Shown: piece after piece, positions 1-7,943 of the stretch | Layout of the letters: each line of letters begins with the position of its first letter | Numbering within the stretch: the first letter of the stretch is position 1 | Source: JAAYZQ01 sp041300865 | GTDB lineage: Bacteria > Chloroflexota > Anaerolineae > JAAYZQ01 | Assembly: GCA_041300865.1 (NCBI GenBank) | Contig: JBFYTF010000165.1 | Coordinates: 1-27,972 of the forward strand | Direction: 5' to 3' | DNA length: 27,972 nt | Notes under the pieces: model-generated | What the model was told of the DNA's origin: nothing | The model's input: the letters and a program-made list of their open reading frames with translations, nothing else | Database searches by the model: none | Made by a program: the position numbers and the translations under genes

Positions 1-186
1 CCCGGCGCGCGCGGCCCGGGCGGCAGCGGGCTGGGCCTGGCTATTGCCCAAAGCCTGGTAGAGGCGCACGGCGGCCGGATCTGGGCCCAGAGCGACCGGG
101 ACGCTGGGAGCAAGTTCACGGTGGCCATTCCCCTCGCTGCACCTTCAGCCGCCATTGAGCAACCAGGAAGCACCGAACAAGGGTGA
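1..186 (+). CDS. Sensor histidine kinase, C-terminal end only (partial)
   Basis: The reading frame is open from the window edge and stops at the TGA at 184-186. The 61 visible residues are the end of a GHKL ATPase domain. A G2 box reading GSGLGLAIAQSLVEAHGG is followed by the usual closing strand with a GSKFTVAIPL sequence. In histidine kinases this part closes the ATP lid and ends the catalytic domain. About 20 residues rich in A, P, E and Q follow. The end overlaps the region where the next kinase begins (TTG 155 or TTG 191), so the two kinases are probably co-transcribed. The sensor part, the phospho-accepting histidine and any partner regulator lie outside the window. Confidence 0.85.
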   Translation, partial: PGARGPGGSGLGLAIAQSLVEAHGGRIWAQSDRDAGSKFTVAIPLAAPSAAIEQPGSTEQG

Positions 187-2581
187 TGCTTTGAACAACA
201 ACTGGGAGTCGCGTTTGGAGAGGACCGGGTTTGACACCCTGCTGTCCGGCGAGGAGCGCCTGCGCCTGGTCTCCGAGTTCACCTACGACTGGGAATACTG
301 GCTCGCTCCCGACGGCACCTACCTGTACGTGTCGCCTTCGTGCGAACGGATCACCGGCTACTCCCGAGCCGAGTTCCTGAGCGATCCCGATCTAATGCTG
401 CGCATTATCCACCCCGAGGACCGCCCACGAATGGAGGCCCACCTCCGGGAGAAGCCCCGCGGTCAGGACCCGCGGGATCTCGACATGCGCATCCTGACTC
501 GCGATGGAGAGGAGCGCTGGATCGGCCACGTCTGCCAGCCCGTCTACGCCGCCGACGGGACCTGGCTCGGCTGGCGCGGCAGCAACCGGGATATCACCAA
601 TCGCCTGCGCGCGCAGCAGGAGCTGCGCCGCGAGCGAGATTTCGCCTCGGCCATCCTCAGCACGGCCGGGGCGTTGGTCGTGGTCCTGGACGCCGAGGGA
701 CGGATTGTGCGCTTCAATCAGGCCTGCGAGCAGATTAGCGGCTACGCCCTGGAGGAAGTGCGGGACCGGCATCTGTGGGATGTCATGACGGCCGAAGAAC
801 TGAGCGAGTCGCTCCAGGCCGCCTTCCGCGAGCTGATCTCGGGTCGCTTTCCAAATAGGTTCGAAAGCCCCTTGATCGCCAAGGACGGGAGCCGGCACCT
901 CATTTCTTGGTCCAACACGGTGCTCCAGAGCCCGGAGGGCATCGTCGAGTACGTCATCGGCGTTGGCGTCGACGTCACCGAGCAGAGGCAGGTGGAGGAG
1001 GAGCGGGAGCAGCTTATGGCCCGGGTGGAGCAGGAGCGACAGGTGGTCGCCACCCTGGCCAATAGGCTGGCACGGGAATGGGACACTCTCCAAACAATCA
1101 TGGAGCACACCCACGCCTGCCTGGCCTACCTGGATCCGCAATTCAACTTTCTGGCCGTCAATTCGGCCTATTGCCGCCAAGCGGGCCACAGTCGCGAGCA
1201 GCTCCTGGGCTACAACCACTTTGAGCTCTTTCCCAACGCCGAGAACCAGCAGGTTTTTGAGCACGTGCGCGATGCCGGAGAGCCGGTCAGCTTTCGGGCC
1301 AAGCCCTTCGAGTTCGTGGACCAGCCGGAGAGGGGGATTACCTACTGGGACTGGACGCTGGTGCCGGTCAAGGAGGTGAATGGTCGAGTTCAGGGCCTCG
1401 TCCTCTCTCTAGTGGACGTAACCGAACAGATGCGACAGGCCCGCGAGCGTGAGCGCCTGCTGGCGGAAAACCGCGCCCAACGGGAGTTTCTGGAGCACCT
1501 GCTACAGTCGGCCCTGGTCGGAGTCGCTGTGGTCAAGGCCAGCGATGCCCGCTATGAGTTGGTCAATGCCTACTACCAGGCCATTCCCGGCACTCGGCAA
1601 GTGCCGGTGCCCGGTCTCGCCGTCGGCGAGGTGTTTCGCCCGGAAGTTGCCCGCCAAACCCAAGAGTACATCGCGAGGGCATGTACCCAAAACGAGACGG
1701 TCAGCGTGCGCGAAGACCGGCTGCCCGCCGACCCTGGCTTGCAGCAGACGTCGTGGGACGTCGATTACGTGCCGATGCACGACGCGTCCGGCGAGGTGGA
1801 AAGGGTCTTGATCCTGGCACACGAAGTCACCGAGCAGGTCCGGGCAGAAAACGCGTTGCGCCGGCAGAATGAGGATCTGCAGACGTTGACCCACGAGCTT
1901 GACGCCTATGCCCACACAGTCGCCCACGACCTGAAGCAGCCATTGGCCATCCTTACGGGCTATGCTGACCTTTTGTATGAGGATCAGGCCGGCTCACTCC
2001 CTGAACGATCGCTCAGGCTGCTGCAGACACTGCGCGCGACGGCCGGCAAGATGGCGCAAATCGTCGAGTCGCTGCTGCTCCTGGCGCAGACGCGGCAGGG
2101 TGATGTTGAGTTGCAGCCCCTCGACATGGGGCCCATCGTGGCCGCTGCCTGTGACCGTCTGGCGCCCATGATCCAGGAGTACGGCGCCGAGGTGCTGCTG
2201 CCTGACACCTGGCCTGCCGTCCTCGGTTATGTGCCCTGGGTCGAAAGTGTGTGGGCAAACTATATCAGCAATGCCGTCAAGTACGGTGGTCGCCCGCCGC
2301 GGCTCGAGCTGGGGGCGGCCCAGGAGCCGGAGGGCTTGGTGCGTTTCTGGATCGACGACAACGGGCCCGGCCTTGCCCATCGGGAGCAGTCGCGCCTGTT
2401 TTCCGCTCCTCTGCGCCCGCGAAGAGCCTATGAGGGCGACGGGCACGGCTTGGGCTTGACCATCGTGCGCCGCATCGTGGAAAAGCTGGGCGGCGAGGTG
2501 GGTGTCGAGAACGCACCGCAGGGAGGCAGCAGGTTCTGGTTTACCCTGCGCGCTGCATCCCCTGTCGAGGCGAGCCGCTGA
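155..2581 (+). CDS. Multi-PAS sensor histidine kinase
   Basis: This is an 808-residue cytoplasmic-type kinase, with no signal peptide or membrane segment seen. Four PAS units follow each other at about residues 35-150, 160-280, 310-425 and 445-565. Short helical linkers rich in R, E and Q separate them, and several units end in a PAC-like sequence such as DVTEQ. The HisKA H-box reads HTVAHDLKQPL with His591 as predicted phospho-acceptor. The ATPase domain shows an N-box with Asn702 and Asn706, a G1 box DDNGPGL and a G2 box GHGLGLTIVRRIVEKLGG. It would autophosphorylate and pass phosphate to a response regulator, but no regulator gene is in view. The longest frame starts at TTG 155, inside the previous gene. 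TTG 191, preceded by AAGGGTGA at 179-186, is an equally good or better start and would shorten the protein by 12 residues. The signal sensed cannot be read from the PAS units. Confidence 0.93.
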   Translation: MSNQEAPNKGDALNNNWESRLERTGFDTLLSGEERLRLVSEFTYDWEYWLAPDGTYLYVSPSCERITGYSRAEFLSDPDLMLRIIHPEDRPRMEAHLREKPRGQDPRDLDMRILTRDGEERWIGHVCQPVYAADGTWLGWRGSNRDITNRLRAQQELRRERDFASAILSTAGALVVVLDAEGRIVRFNQACEQISGYALEEVRDRHLWDVMTAEELSESLQAAFRELISGRFPNRFESPLIAKDGSRHLISWSNTVLQSPEGIVEYVIGVGVDVTEQRQVEEEREQLMARVEQERQVVATLANRLAREWDTLQTIMEHTHACLAYLDPQFNFLAVNSAYCRQAGHSREQLLGYNHFELFPNAENQQVFEHVRDAGEPVSFRAKPFEFVDQPERGITYWDWTLVPVKEVNGRVQGLVLSLVDVTEQMRQARERERLLAENRAQREFLEHLLQSALVGVAVVKASDARYELVNAYYQAIPGTRQVPVPGLAVGEVFRPEVARQTQEYIARACTQNETVSVREDRLPADPGLQQTSWDVDYVPMHDASGEVERVLILAHEVTEQVRAENALRRQNEDLQTLTHELDAYAHTVAHDLKQPLAILTGYADLLYEDQAGSLPERSLRLLQTLRATAGKMAQIVESLLLLAQTRQGDVELQPLDMGPIVAAACDRLAPMIQEYGAEVLLPDTWPAVLGYVPWVESVWANYISNAVKYGGRPPRLELGAAQEPEGLVRFWIDDNGPGLAHREQSRLFSAPLRPRRAYEGDGHGLGLTIVRRIVEKLGGEVGVENAPQGGSRFWFTLRAASPVEASR

Positions 2582-2629
2582 AGAGTCTGGATTCATTAGC
2601 CAGGAAAGACGTGCAACGCTCAGCGCTCC

Positions 2630-2702
2630 TCGTACCCGAGTCTCCGTGCCCCGTGTCCCTACGCCTCCGCGTCGCCGAGTTTCCCCGTCTCCGCGTTGGC
2701 TT
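2630..2702. repeat. Pyrimidine-rich low-complexity stretch, possible dispersed repeat
   Basis: The plus strand runs through repeated units of the kind CGTCTCCGCG, CGTGTCCCTACG and CGAGTTTCCCCGTCTCC. They lie between the two convergent genes and enter the last codons of the MFS gene. Similar CTCCG/CCCGTCTCC tracts are common between genes in some Chloroflexota and Cyanobacteria (from memory, not checked). Only one copy is in this window, so its dispersal in the genome is inference. Confidence 0.4.
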
Positions 2703-3921
2703 CGGCCGGGGACAGCTGGAATTTGCGCCACATCACGGGTAGCAGGATCACCATCGCCACCAGGGGCACGTAGAAGGGAAAGATGGGGCTGATATTCTCA
2801 TAGAGCCGGGCGCCGATCCACGGTGCCGGCAGCGAGATGAGGCCCAGGCTGGTGGAAAAAAGCCCAAACGCTGTGCCGCGCAGCCGGTCGGGGACCGCCT
2901 TGGAGATGAGCGAGCTATAGGCCGGGTCGATGAGGGCCCAACCGACGCCGATGACCAGCCGCGAGGCGACAAAGTGCCAGAAGGTAGTGCCGAGGAGGAA
3001 CATGCTCCAACCGGCGGAAATAATTGCGAAGCCGCCAACGATCCCCACCCGCTCGCCTTTTTTGTCAGAAAGCCAGCCCGCCGGGCCTATCAGGGCCATG
3101 GCGGCGATGGCCGAGATGGACTGCAGGCTGCTGATCTGGAGCAACGTCAGGCCCATCTCGTTTTCGAGGTAGACCGGCATCAGTTGGTCCGTCAGCCCGA
3201 AGGCCACGTCGCGCACCCCGTCCGACAAAAAGATCCAGGTCACCACGCCGCCGGCGGTCAGCAGGCCAAACACCAACATCAGGCTGTGGCGAAAGCCGGC
3301 CAGCGTTGGCTTCTGCGTCGGGCGCCCTTCGACACGGCTCTTGCGGCTCGCCACGCGGGCCATGACCACCCGGATAGCCGCCGCGATGCTGTAGAGAACA
3401 AAGGCGACCGCGAACATGGCCCTGAAGCTCAGGTTGTGGGCTATGGCTCCGCCCAGCAGCGGGCCGACGATGTTGACAACCATGTACATGGTGCTGGTCA
3501 CCCCGTACACGCGGCCACGCGTCTCTTCCGTCGACTCCTGGGCGACAAAAGCCTGGAAGCTGGGCGCAACAAAAGCCACGGCCATGGCCGTGAGAACGGA
3601 CGCCGGCAGGAGCCACTGCCAGCTTGGGGCGAAAAGGTAGAACAGGTAGGCGCTGGCACCTGCCAGGCTGCCGATGGCGATGGCCTGCAGCCTGCCCGCC
3701 GCGTCTGAAAGCCAGCCACCCAGAATCTGGAGAAAGAGGGGGGCGATGGCGGAGATGGTAAAGAACAGCCCGATCTGCTCGACGCTCGCCCCCAACTCCT
3801 GAACGTACAGCGATTGCAGAGGAAAGATCATCTGGGCCGCGATGTTGGCCAGGATCATCGTGCCCATGAACCAGAGCAGCATCGGGCTCAAGAGGCGAGC
3901 CTTGCGCGGCGGTGTGGTCAC
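2659..3921 (-). CDS. Major facilitator superfamily (MFS) transporter
   Basis: This is a 12-helix membrane carrier of about 420 residues. The first hydrophobic helix (LLWFMGTMILANIAAQMIF) follows a short basic N-terminus. An MFS motif A, GGWLSDAAGRLQAI, lies between helices 2 and 3. A second, degenerate copy, GWLSDKKGERVG, lies at the same place in the second half, which supports two six-helix bundles. Such proteins usually expel drugs or move small solutes by proton exchange; the substrate is not readable here. The start chosen is GTG 3921, because AAGGGG lies about 7 nt before it. An upstream TTG at 3957 would add 12 residues but lacks a ribosome site. The last residues (ETGKLGDAEA) are encoded by a pyrimidine-rich stretch that looks like a dispersed repeat. 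The gene converges on the histidine kinase and diverges from the ThDP enzyme gene. Confidence 0.9.
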   Translation of the reverse strand: MTTPPRKARLLSPMLLWFMGTMILANIAAQMIFPLQSLYVQELGASVEQIGLFFTISAIAPLFLQILGGWLSDAAGRLQAIAIGSLAGASAYLFYLFAPSWQWLLPASVLTAMAVAFVAPSFQAFVAQESTEETRGRVYGVTSTMYMVVNIVGPLLGGAIAHNLSFRAMFAVAFVLYSIAAAIRVVMARVASRKSRVEGRPTQKPTLAGFRHSLMLVFGLLTAGGVVTWIFLSDGVRDVAFGLTDQLMPVYLENEMGLTLLQISSLQSISAIAAMALIGPAGWLSDKKGERVGIVGGFAIISAGWSMFLLGTTFWHFVASRLVIGVGWALIDPAYSSLISKAVPDRLRGTAFGLFSTSLGLISLPAPWIGARLYENISPIFPFYVPLVAMVILLPVMWRKFQLSPAEANAETGKLGDAEA

Positions 3922-4000
3922 TTCGTATCCCCTTCTTTGAAGCTCGGTCCCGGGCAATTGTTGCCCCGTGGAGCAGCGGGCGGCGCACCGCGCCCCAGGT

Positions 4001-4029
4001 TTGGGTGTCGCTGTCTCCTATAGTATAAT
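4001..4029 (+). promoter_or_regulatory. Promoter for the ThDP enzyme gene
   Basis: TTGGGT at 4001-4006 and TATAAT at 4024-4029 are separated by 17 bp. The predicted transcript would begin near 4036 and reach the ATG at 4070 after about 34 nt. The -10 box is a perfect consensus. Confidence 0.75.
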
Positions 4030-4069
4030 GCATGTCGATGGAAAGACGTTCGCATCAGAGGCGAGATCG

Positions 4070-5863
4070 ATGAAACTCACCGGCGGTCAGATGGTCGTGG
4101 ATGCCCTGGCTCGCGAGGGTGTGCCCTACCTGGTTGGCATTCCCGGGCACGCGACCCTCGGCCTCACCGATGCGCTCCTGGCTCAGGACCGGCTGCAGTT
4201 GCTCCAGGTGCGCCACGAGCAGGCGGCCGTGCACCTGGCCGACGGCTACTACCGGGTCGCCGGGGTGCCGCTGGCCGTTCTGGCGTCCGCGGGCCCGGGC
4301 GCCATGAACACCCTGTCTGGATTGGCCTCGTGCTACGCCGGCTCGGTGCCTGTCTTTGTCGTAACGGGCAGCAGCCACCAGGACACGGCCGGGCGTGGGC
4401 TCCTGACCGAGATCGAGCACCGCCACGGCGGCGACAACCTAGCCGCTTTCGCGCCGGTTACCAAGGGCGCCTGGCGCCCAGCGCGCGCCGCACAGGTGCC
4501 TCGCGTCCTGCAGCGGGCGCTGGCCGAGATGTGGACGGGGCGGCGTGGGCCCGTCGTCGTGGATTTGCCTCTCGACGTCCAGTGCGACGCGGCCGAGGTC
4601 GATCTGGCCTTCCCCCCGGCCTACCGGCCGAGCGGCCCGGTTGTGCCCGAGCCTGGCCTCATCCACCGGGCAGCGGACCTGTTGGCTGTGGCACGGCGGC
4701 CGGTCATCGTCGCCGGGGGTGGAGTGCTGGCGGCGGAAGCGTGGGACGAGCTGCAGCGGCTGGCCGAGCTGCTGGAGGCCCCGGTCCTGACGACCATGAT
4801 GGGCAAGGGTGCCTTTCCCGAAGACCACGTCCTGTCGGGCTTGCACGCCGGCTGGCAAGGGACCTCCTGCGGCAACGCCCTGGCTCGCGGCGCCGACGTT
4901 CTCCTGGCAGTGGGCATGCGCTTTGCCCCGCGGAGCGCCTCCTTCTACCGCCAGGGTGTGACCTTCAACATCCCCCCCACTCGCCTGGTGCACCTAGATC
5001 TGGACCCGGCCCAGATAGGCAAGAACTATCCCGTCGACGTGGGCATCGTGGCCGATGCCCGCGCCGGGCTGGCGGCCCTGGTCGACCGGCTGCAGGCGCT
5101 CGGCGTCGCGCCGAGTATCGGCGGCGCGCGGGCCGGCTACATCGACGAGGTGAGGCGGCTGCGCCGGGAGTGGCTGGCACGCGTCCAGGAGCGGGCCGGG
5201 GCCAATCAGAAGCCGGTCACGGTCTCGCGCCTGGTGGCAGAGCTGCGCGCCTGCCTGCGGCGCGACGCCATTGTCGTGACCTCGTCGGGCACCACCCAGG
5301 CGCGGTGGTTCCAGGAGGCCTTGATCTATGAGCCGCGCACCAACCTGACCACCGGTGGCCTGGGGACGATGGGCTGGACCCTGCCCGCGGCCCTGGGTGC
5401 CCGGCTGGCGGCCCCTGGGCGGCAGGTGGTGGGGCTTCTGGGCGACGGCGACTTTCTGATGACCATCCAGGAGCTGGCCACCGCGGCCCAGTATGACATC
5501 CCCGTCGTCCTGGTGGTGGCCAACAATGCCGGCTGGATGGGGCTCCGCGACCTGCAGGCCGCGGCCTACGGTCCAGTGCGCACCGTGGGGGCCGAGTTCG
5601 GGAAGGGCCGCGAACCCGTCACTCCCGACCTGGCCTCGCTGGCGCGCGGCTTTGGCTGTTACTCGGAGTGGATCACGTCCGCCGAAGAGATCAGACCGGC
5701 GCTGGAGCGGGCCCTGACCGCGCGCCGTCCGGCGGTCATCGAGGTCATGGTCGAGCGCGACGGCGTCCCGGCGGACCAGGAGGTGGGCTGCGCGGACGTG
5801 CCGGTACCTGCCTACCTGGCCGAACGGCGGGCACGCTACGAGGAGTGGGCCGGGGGGCAATGA
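4070..5863 (+). CDS. Thiamine diphosphate enzyme, acetolactate synthase-like
   Basis: This 597-residue protein has the three-domain layout of the acetolactate synthase/benzoylformate decarboxylase superfamily. The N-terminal pyrimidine-binding domain carries the catalytic glutamate Glu50 in RHEQAAVHLADGYYR, followed by a GPGAMNTLSGLA segment. The middle domain (about 190-340) includes VIVAGGGVLAAEAWDEL. The C-terminal domain has the ThDP/magnesium motif GDGD at 458-461 with NN at 485-486. Because Glu50 is present, a glyoxylate carboligase, which lacks this residue, is unlikely. No small regulatory IlvN subunit is nearby, so a biosynthetic AHAS is uncertain. It probably decarboxylates or ligates a 2-oxo acid, substrate unknown. 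ATG 4070 is preferred: AGAGG at 4057-4061 precedes it, and upstream codons in frame lie in or before the promoter. Its stop overlaps the next start as ATGA. Confidence 0.85.
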   Translation: MKLTGGQMVVDALAREGVPYLVGIPGHATLGLTDALLAQDRLQLLQVRHEQAAVHLADGYYRVAGVPLAVLASAGPGAMNTLSGLASCYAGSVPVFVVTGSSHQDTAGRGLLTEIEHRHGGDNLAAFAPVTKGAWRPARAAQVPRVLQRALAEMWTGRRGPVVVDLPLDVQCDAAEVDLAFPPAYRPSGPVVPEPGLIHRAADLLAVARRPVIVAGGGVLAAEAWDELQRLAELLEAPVLTTMMGKGAFPEDHVLSGLHAGWQGTSCGNALARGADVLLAVGMRFAPRSASFYRQGVTFNIPPTRLVHLDLDPAQIGKNYPVDVGIVADARAGLAALVDRLQALGVAPSIGGARAGYIDEVRRLRREWLARVQERAGANQKPVTVSRLVAELRACLRRDAIVVTSSGTTQARWFQEALIYEPRTNLTTGGLGTMGWTLPAALGARLAAPGRQVVGLLGDGDFLMTIQELATAAQYDIPVVLVVANNAGWMGLRDLQAAAYGPVRTVGAEFGKGREPVTPDLASLARGFGCYSEWITSAEEIRPALERALTARRPAVIEVMVERDGVPADQEVGCADVPVPAYLAERRARYEEWAGGQ

Positions 5864-6864
5864 GCAACAAGGTCAAGAGGCTCGATGTGCCCCCGCCGCC
5901 CGGCCATTCGCCGTCGCCACCGCCAGTGAGAAGCCGCAGGGCCGGCAGGAGGCGGGGCACGAGGCTCCTGACTGCGGCCCTGGTCGTGGCCCTGGCACTC
6001 CTGTTCGTCTGGGTCTGCGTCCTGATGGCGGCGCTGCCTCTCATCCTCTCGGGCGGCGACGGAGGGCGCGTCAATCTCCTGTTGCTGGGCGTGGATAGGC
6101 GCGAGGAGACCGACTGGGCCCATCGCACCGACACGATCATTGTCGCCGGCATGGACGCCGGCAGCGGCGAGGCGGTGCTCCTGTCGATTCCCCGCGACCT
6201 GCAGCTTCCCATCCCCGGTACTGGCGAAGACCGCATCAACACGGCGAACGTCTATGGCTACGTGAACGGCTATCCCGGCGGGGGGCCGGCCCTGCTGGAC
6301 GCCACCATCGAGTCCAACTTTGGGATACCGGTAGACGGCTACCTGATGGCCGACTTTCACGCTTTTGTCAGGCTGGTGGACGCTTTGGGCGGCATCGAGA
6401 TCGATGTCTCGGAGCCGCTGCACGACACCCAGTACCCAGACCCCCGGCCGGGTGACCCCTACGCCTACAAGACCATCCACTTTGACCCGGGGCCCCAGAC
6501 GATGGATGGCGAGCGGGCCCTGCAGTATGCCCGCTCGCGCATGAGCACCAGCGACTTTGACCGGGCCAGGCGCCAGCAGGAGGTGCTGCTGGCCATTCGA
6601 CAGAAGGCCCTGAGCCCGGGATCGCTGCTCCGCCTGCCCGCCCTGGGCGGCATCGTCGCCGACTCCCTGGAAACGGACCTCAGCCCCCAGGAGATGATGT
6701 CTTTGGGCCTGCTCGCCCTGACCCTGGATCCGGGCGGGTTACAGCGGGTCGTCCTCGAGCCGCCCCTCGTCTACGGCTACCGGCGGGCGGATGGTGCCGA
6801 CATCCAGTTGCCGAATTGGGAGCTGATCAACCCGGTCATAGATGAGCATTTTCGAGCTCCTTGA
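5860..6864 (+). CDS. LytR-CpsA-Psr (LCP) family protein
   Basis: This is a 334-residue membrane-anchored protein. A proline- and arginine-rich cytoplasmic N-terminus (1-34) precedes one hydrophobic helix at about 35-63, and the LCP domain spans about 70-225. Family marks are NLLLLGVDRR, the HRTDTIIV segment, the SIPRDLQLPIPG segment, an RINTANVYG segment, VDALGGIEIDV and ALQYARSR with later RARRQQEVL. The conserved arginines and aspartates bind a polyprenyl pyrophosphate substrate. LCP proteins transfer lipid-linked glycopolymers to peptidoglycan or other cell-wall acceptors on the outer face of the membrane. ATG 5860 overlaps the stop of the ThDP gene by 4 bp and has a run of six G at 5852-5857, so translation is probably coupled. 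The functional link with the ThDP enzyme is unknown. Confidence 0.92.
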   Translation: MSNKVKRLDVPPPPGHSPSPPPVRSRRAGRRRGTRLLTAALVVALALLFVWVCVLMAALPLILSGGDGGRVNLLLLGVDRREETDWAHRTDTIIVAGMDAGSGEAVLLSIPRDLQLPIPGTGEDRINTANVYGYVNGYPGGGPALLDATIESNFGIPVDGYLMADFHAFVRLVDALGGIEIDVSEPLHDTQYPDPRPGDPYAYKTIHFDPGPQTMDGERALQYARSRMSTSDFDRARRQQEVLLAIRQKALSPGSLLRLPALGGIVADSLETDLSPQEMMSLGLLALTLDPGGLQRVVLEPPLVYGYRRADGADIQLPNWELINPVIDEHFRAP

Positions 6865-6910
6865 TGAGCCGCTGGTCGGGTAGGTGGCCGCGGACGGCCA
6901 GGGGCACGCA

Positions 6911-6940
6911 CGGGGGGGAGCGCGGCTTGCGCGCCCCCCG
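6911..6940 (+). terminator. Strong GC hairpin after the LCP gene, possible terminator
   Basis: A 7-bp CGGGGGG/CCCCCCG stem, a small internal loop and a GCGC/GCGC inner stem enclose a 5-nt loop. Only a short TTT follows at 6943-6945, so termination efficiency is uncertain. The hairpin overlaps the -35 box of the degV promoter. Confidence 0.45.
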
Positions 6941-6955
6941 GCTTTGCGGTAGAAT
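6927..6955 (+). promoter_or_regulatory. Promoter for the degV-glcD gene group
   Basis: TTGCGC at 6927-6932 and TAGAAT at 6950-6955 are separated by 17 bp. The predicted start near 6962 leaves a leader of about 80 nt before ATG 7044. Confidence 0.65.
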
Positions 6956-7043
6956 TCAGAGAGGACCGCCGGACAAGGCCCCGTCTGGCAGCCGTCAACA
7001 AACTGGTCGCCGCCGTCGACTACAAGGGATGGGAGGAGGAGAC

Positions 7044-7913
7044 ATGTCCAGAGTTGCCATTATCACCGATAGCTGTGCTAGCATCCCCGAAACGCTCCTG
7101 ACCGCTCTGAAGATCCGGTGGGTACCGTATTACATTCACCGCGGTCAGGAGGTCCTCCGAGACCTGGTCACAGTCCAGCGCGAGGCCTTTTACCGCTGGC
7201 TCCCCACGGCCCGCGAGCTGCCTCAGACGGCCAGCCCGGGACCCGGCGACTACATCGAGCTGTACGAGCAGGTGGCTGACGAGGAGGGCACGGACGCCAT
7301 TGTCAGCATCCACATGACGTCCAAGGGCAGTGGTGCATTTCAGGCCGCGAACATCGCCCAGTCCACGCTGCGCGAGAGCCGGCCGAATCTGCGCATCGAG
7401 GTCCTGGACACGCTGAACGTCTCCATGTGCCAGGGGTGGATGGTCATCGAGGCGGCTCGCGCGGCCCTGGAGGGCAAAAGCCTGCCCGACGTGGCGGCCG
7501 TGGTCAGGAGGATGACGCCCATCACGCGCATGATTCAGACGGCCGACACGCTCAAGTATCTCTACATGGGCGGGCGCATCGGCAGGGCCAAGCACCTGGC
7601 CGGCAGCCTGCTCCGCATCAAGCCCCTGATCGGTATGGATGACGGCGTCATCGTGCCCCTGGGCACGGCGCGCAGCCGGTCGAAGGCCTACGAGATGATG
7701 GCCGAAATGGTGGAAAGTGCCGTGGGCCAGGTGGGCAAGATCAAGGTTGCCTACGTCCACGCCGCCGCCCAGGACGAGACGGAAAAGATCCGGGATCTCG
7801 TCGAAGCGCGGCTGACCTGCGTCGAGTCGCTCGTCGCCGAGTTGTCACCGGCCCTGGGAGTGCACACCGGCCCGGGCACAGTGGGGCTCTGCTATTACCC
7901 TGTGCCGGCCTAG
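7044..7913 (+). CDS. DegV family fatty-acid-binding protein
   Basis: The 289-residue protein begins with RVAIITDSCASIPE, the standard DegV opening in which Asp and Ser lie near the lipid head group. It continues with a SIHMTSKGSGAFQAANIA segment and a VLDTLNVSMCQGW segment, which match the central DegV fold. Near residues 170-200 it has TLKYLYMGGRIGRAKHLAGS followed by LLRIKPLIGMDDG, the usual helix and strand that close the pocket. Family members bind a fatty acid; FakB in Firmicutes presents it to a FakA kinase. No FakA/DAK gene is in the window. ATG 7044 is chosen because GGGAGGAGGAG at 7031-7041 precedes it. It is the first gene of a likely four-gene transcript. Confidence 0.93.
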   Translation: MSRVAIITDSCASIPETLLTALKIRWVPYYIHRGQEVLRDLVTVQREAFYRWLPTARELPQTASPGPGDYIELYEQVADEEGTDAIVSIHMTSKGSGAFQAANIAQSTLRESRPNLRIEVLDTLNVSMCQGWMVIEAARAALEGKSLPDVAAVVRRMTPITRMIQTADTLKYLYMGGRIGRAKHLAGSLLRIKPLIGMDDGVIVPLGTARSRSKAYEMMAEMVESAVGQVGKIKVAYVHAAAQDETEKIRDLVEARLTCVESLVAELSPALGVHTGPGTVGLCYYPVPA

Positions 7914-7943
7914 GCGAAACTGGTTCAAAGGAGAAGAACGAGC

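Noticed and set aside
392..1264. 290-codon minus-strand frame inside the histidine kinase gene
   Set aside because: It is opposite well-formed PAS units and has no motif of its own.
4994..5860. 288-codon minus-strand frame opposite the ThDP enzyme
   Set aside because: The plus strand carries the ThDP motif and a coupled start; the antisense frame is composition-driven.
4070..5863. Glyoxylate carboligase as the identity of the ThDP enzyme, which would complete the glyoxylate module
   Set aside because: Glyoxylate carboligase lacks the catalytic glutamate; Glu50 is present here.
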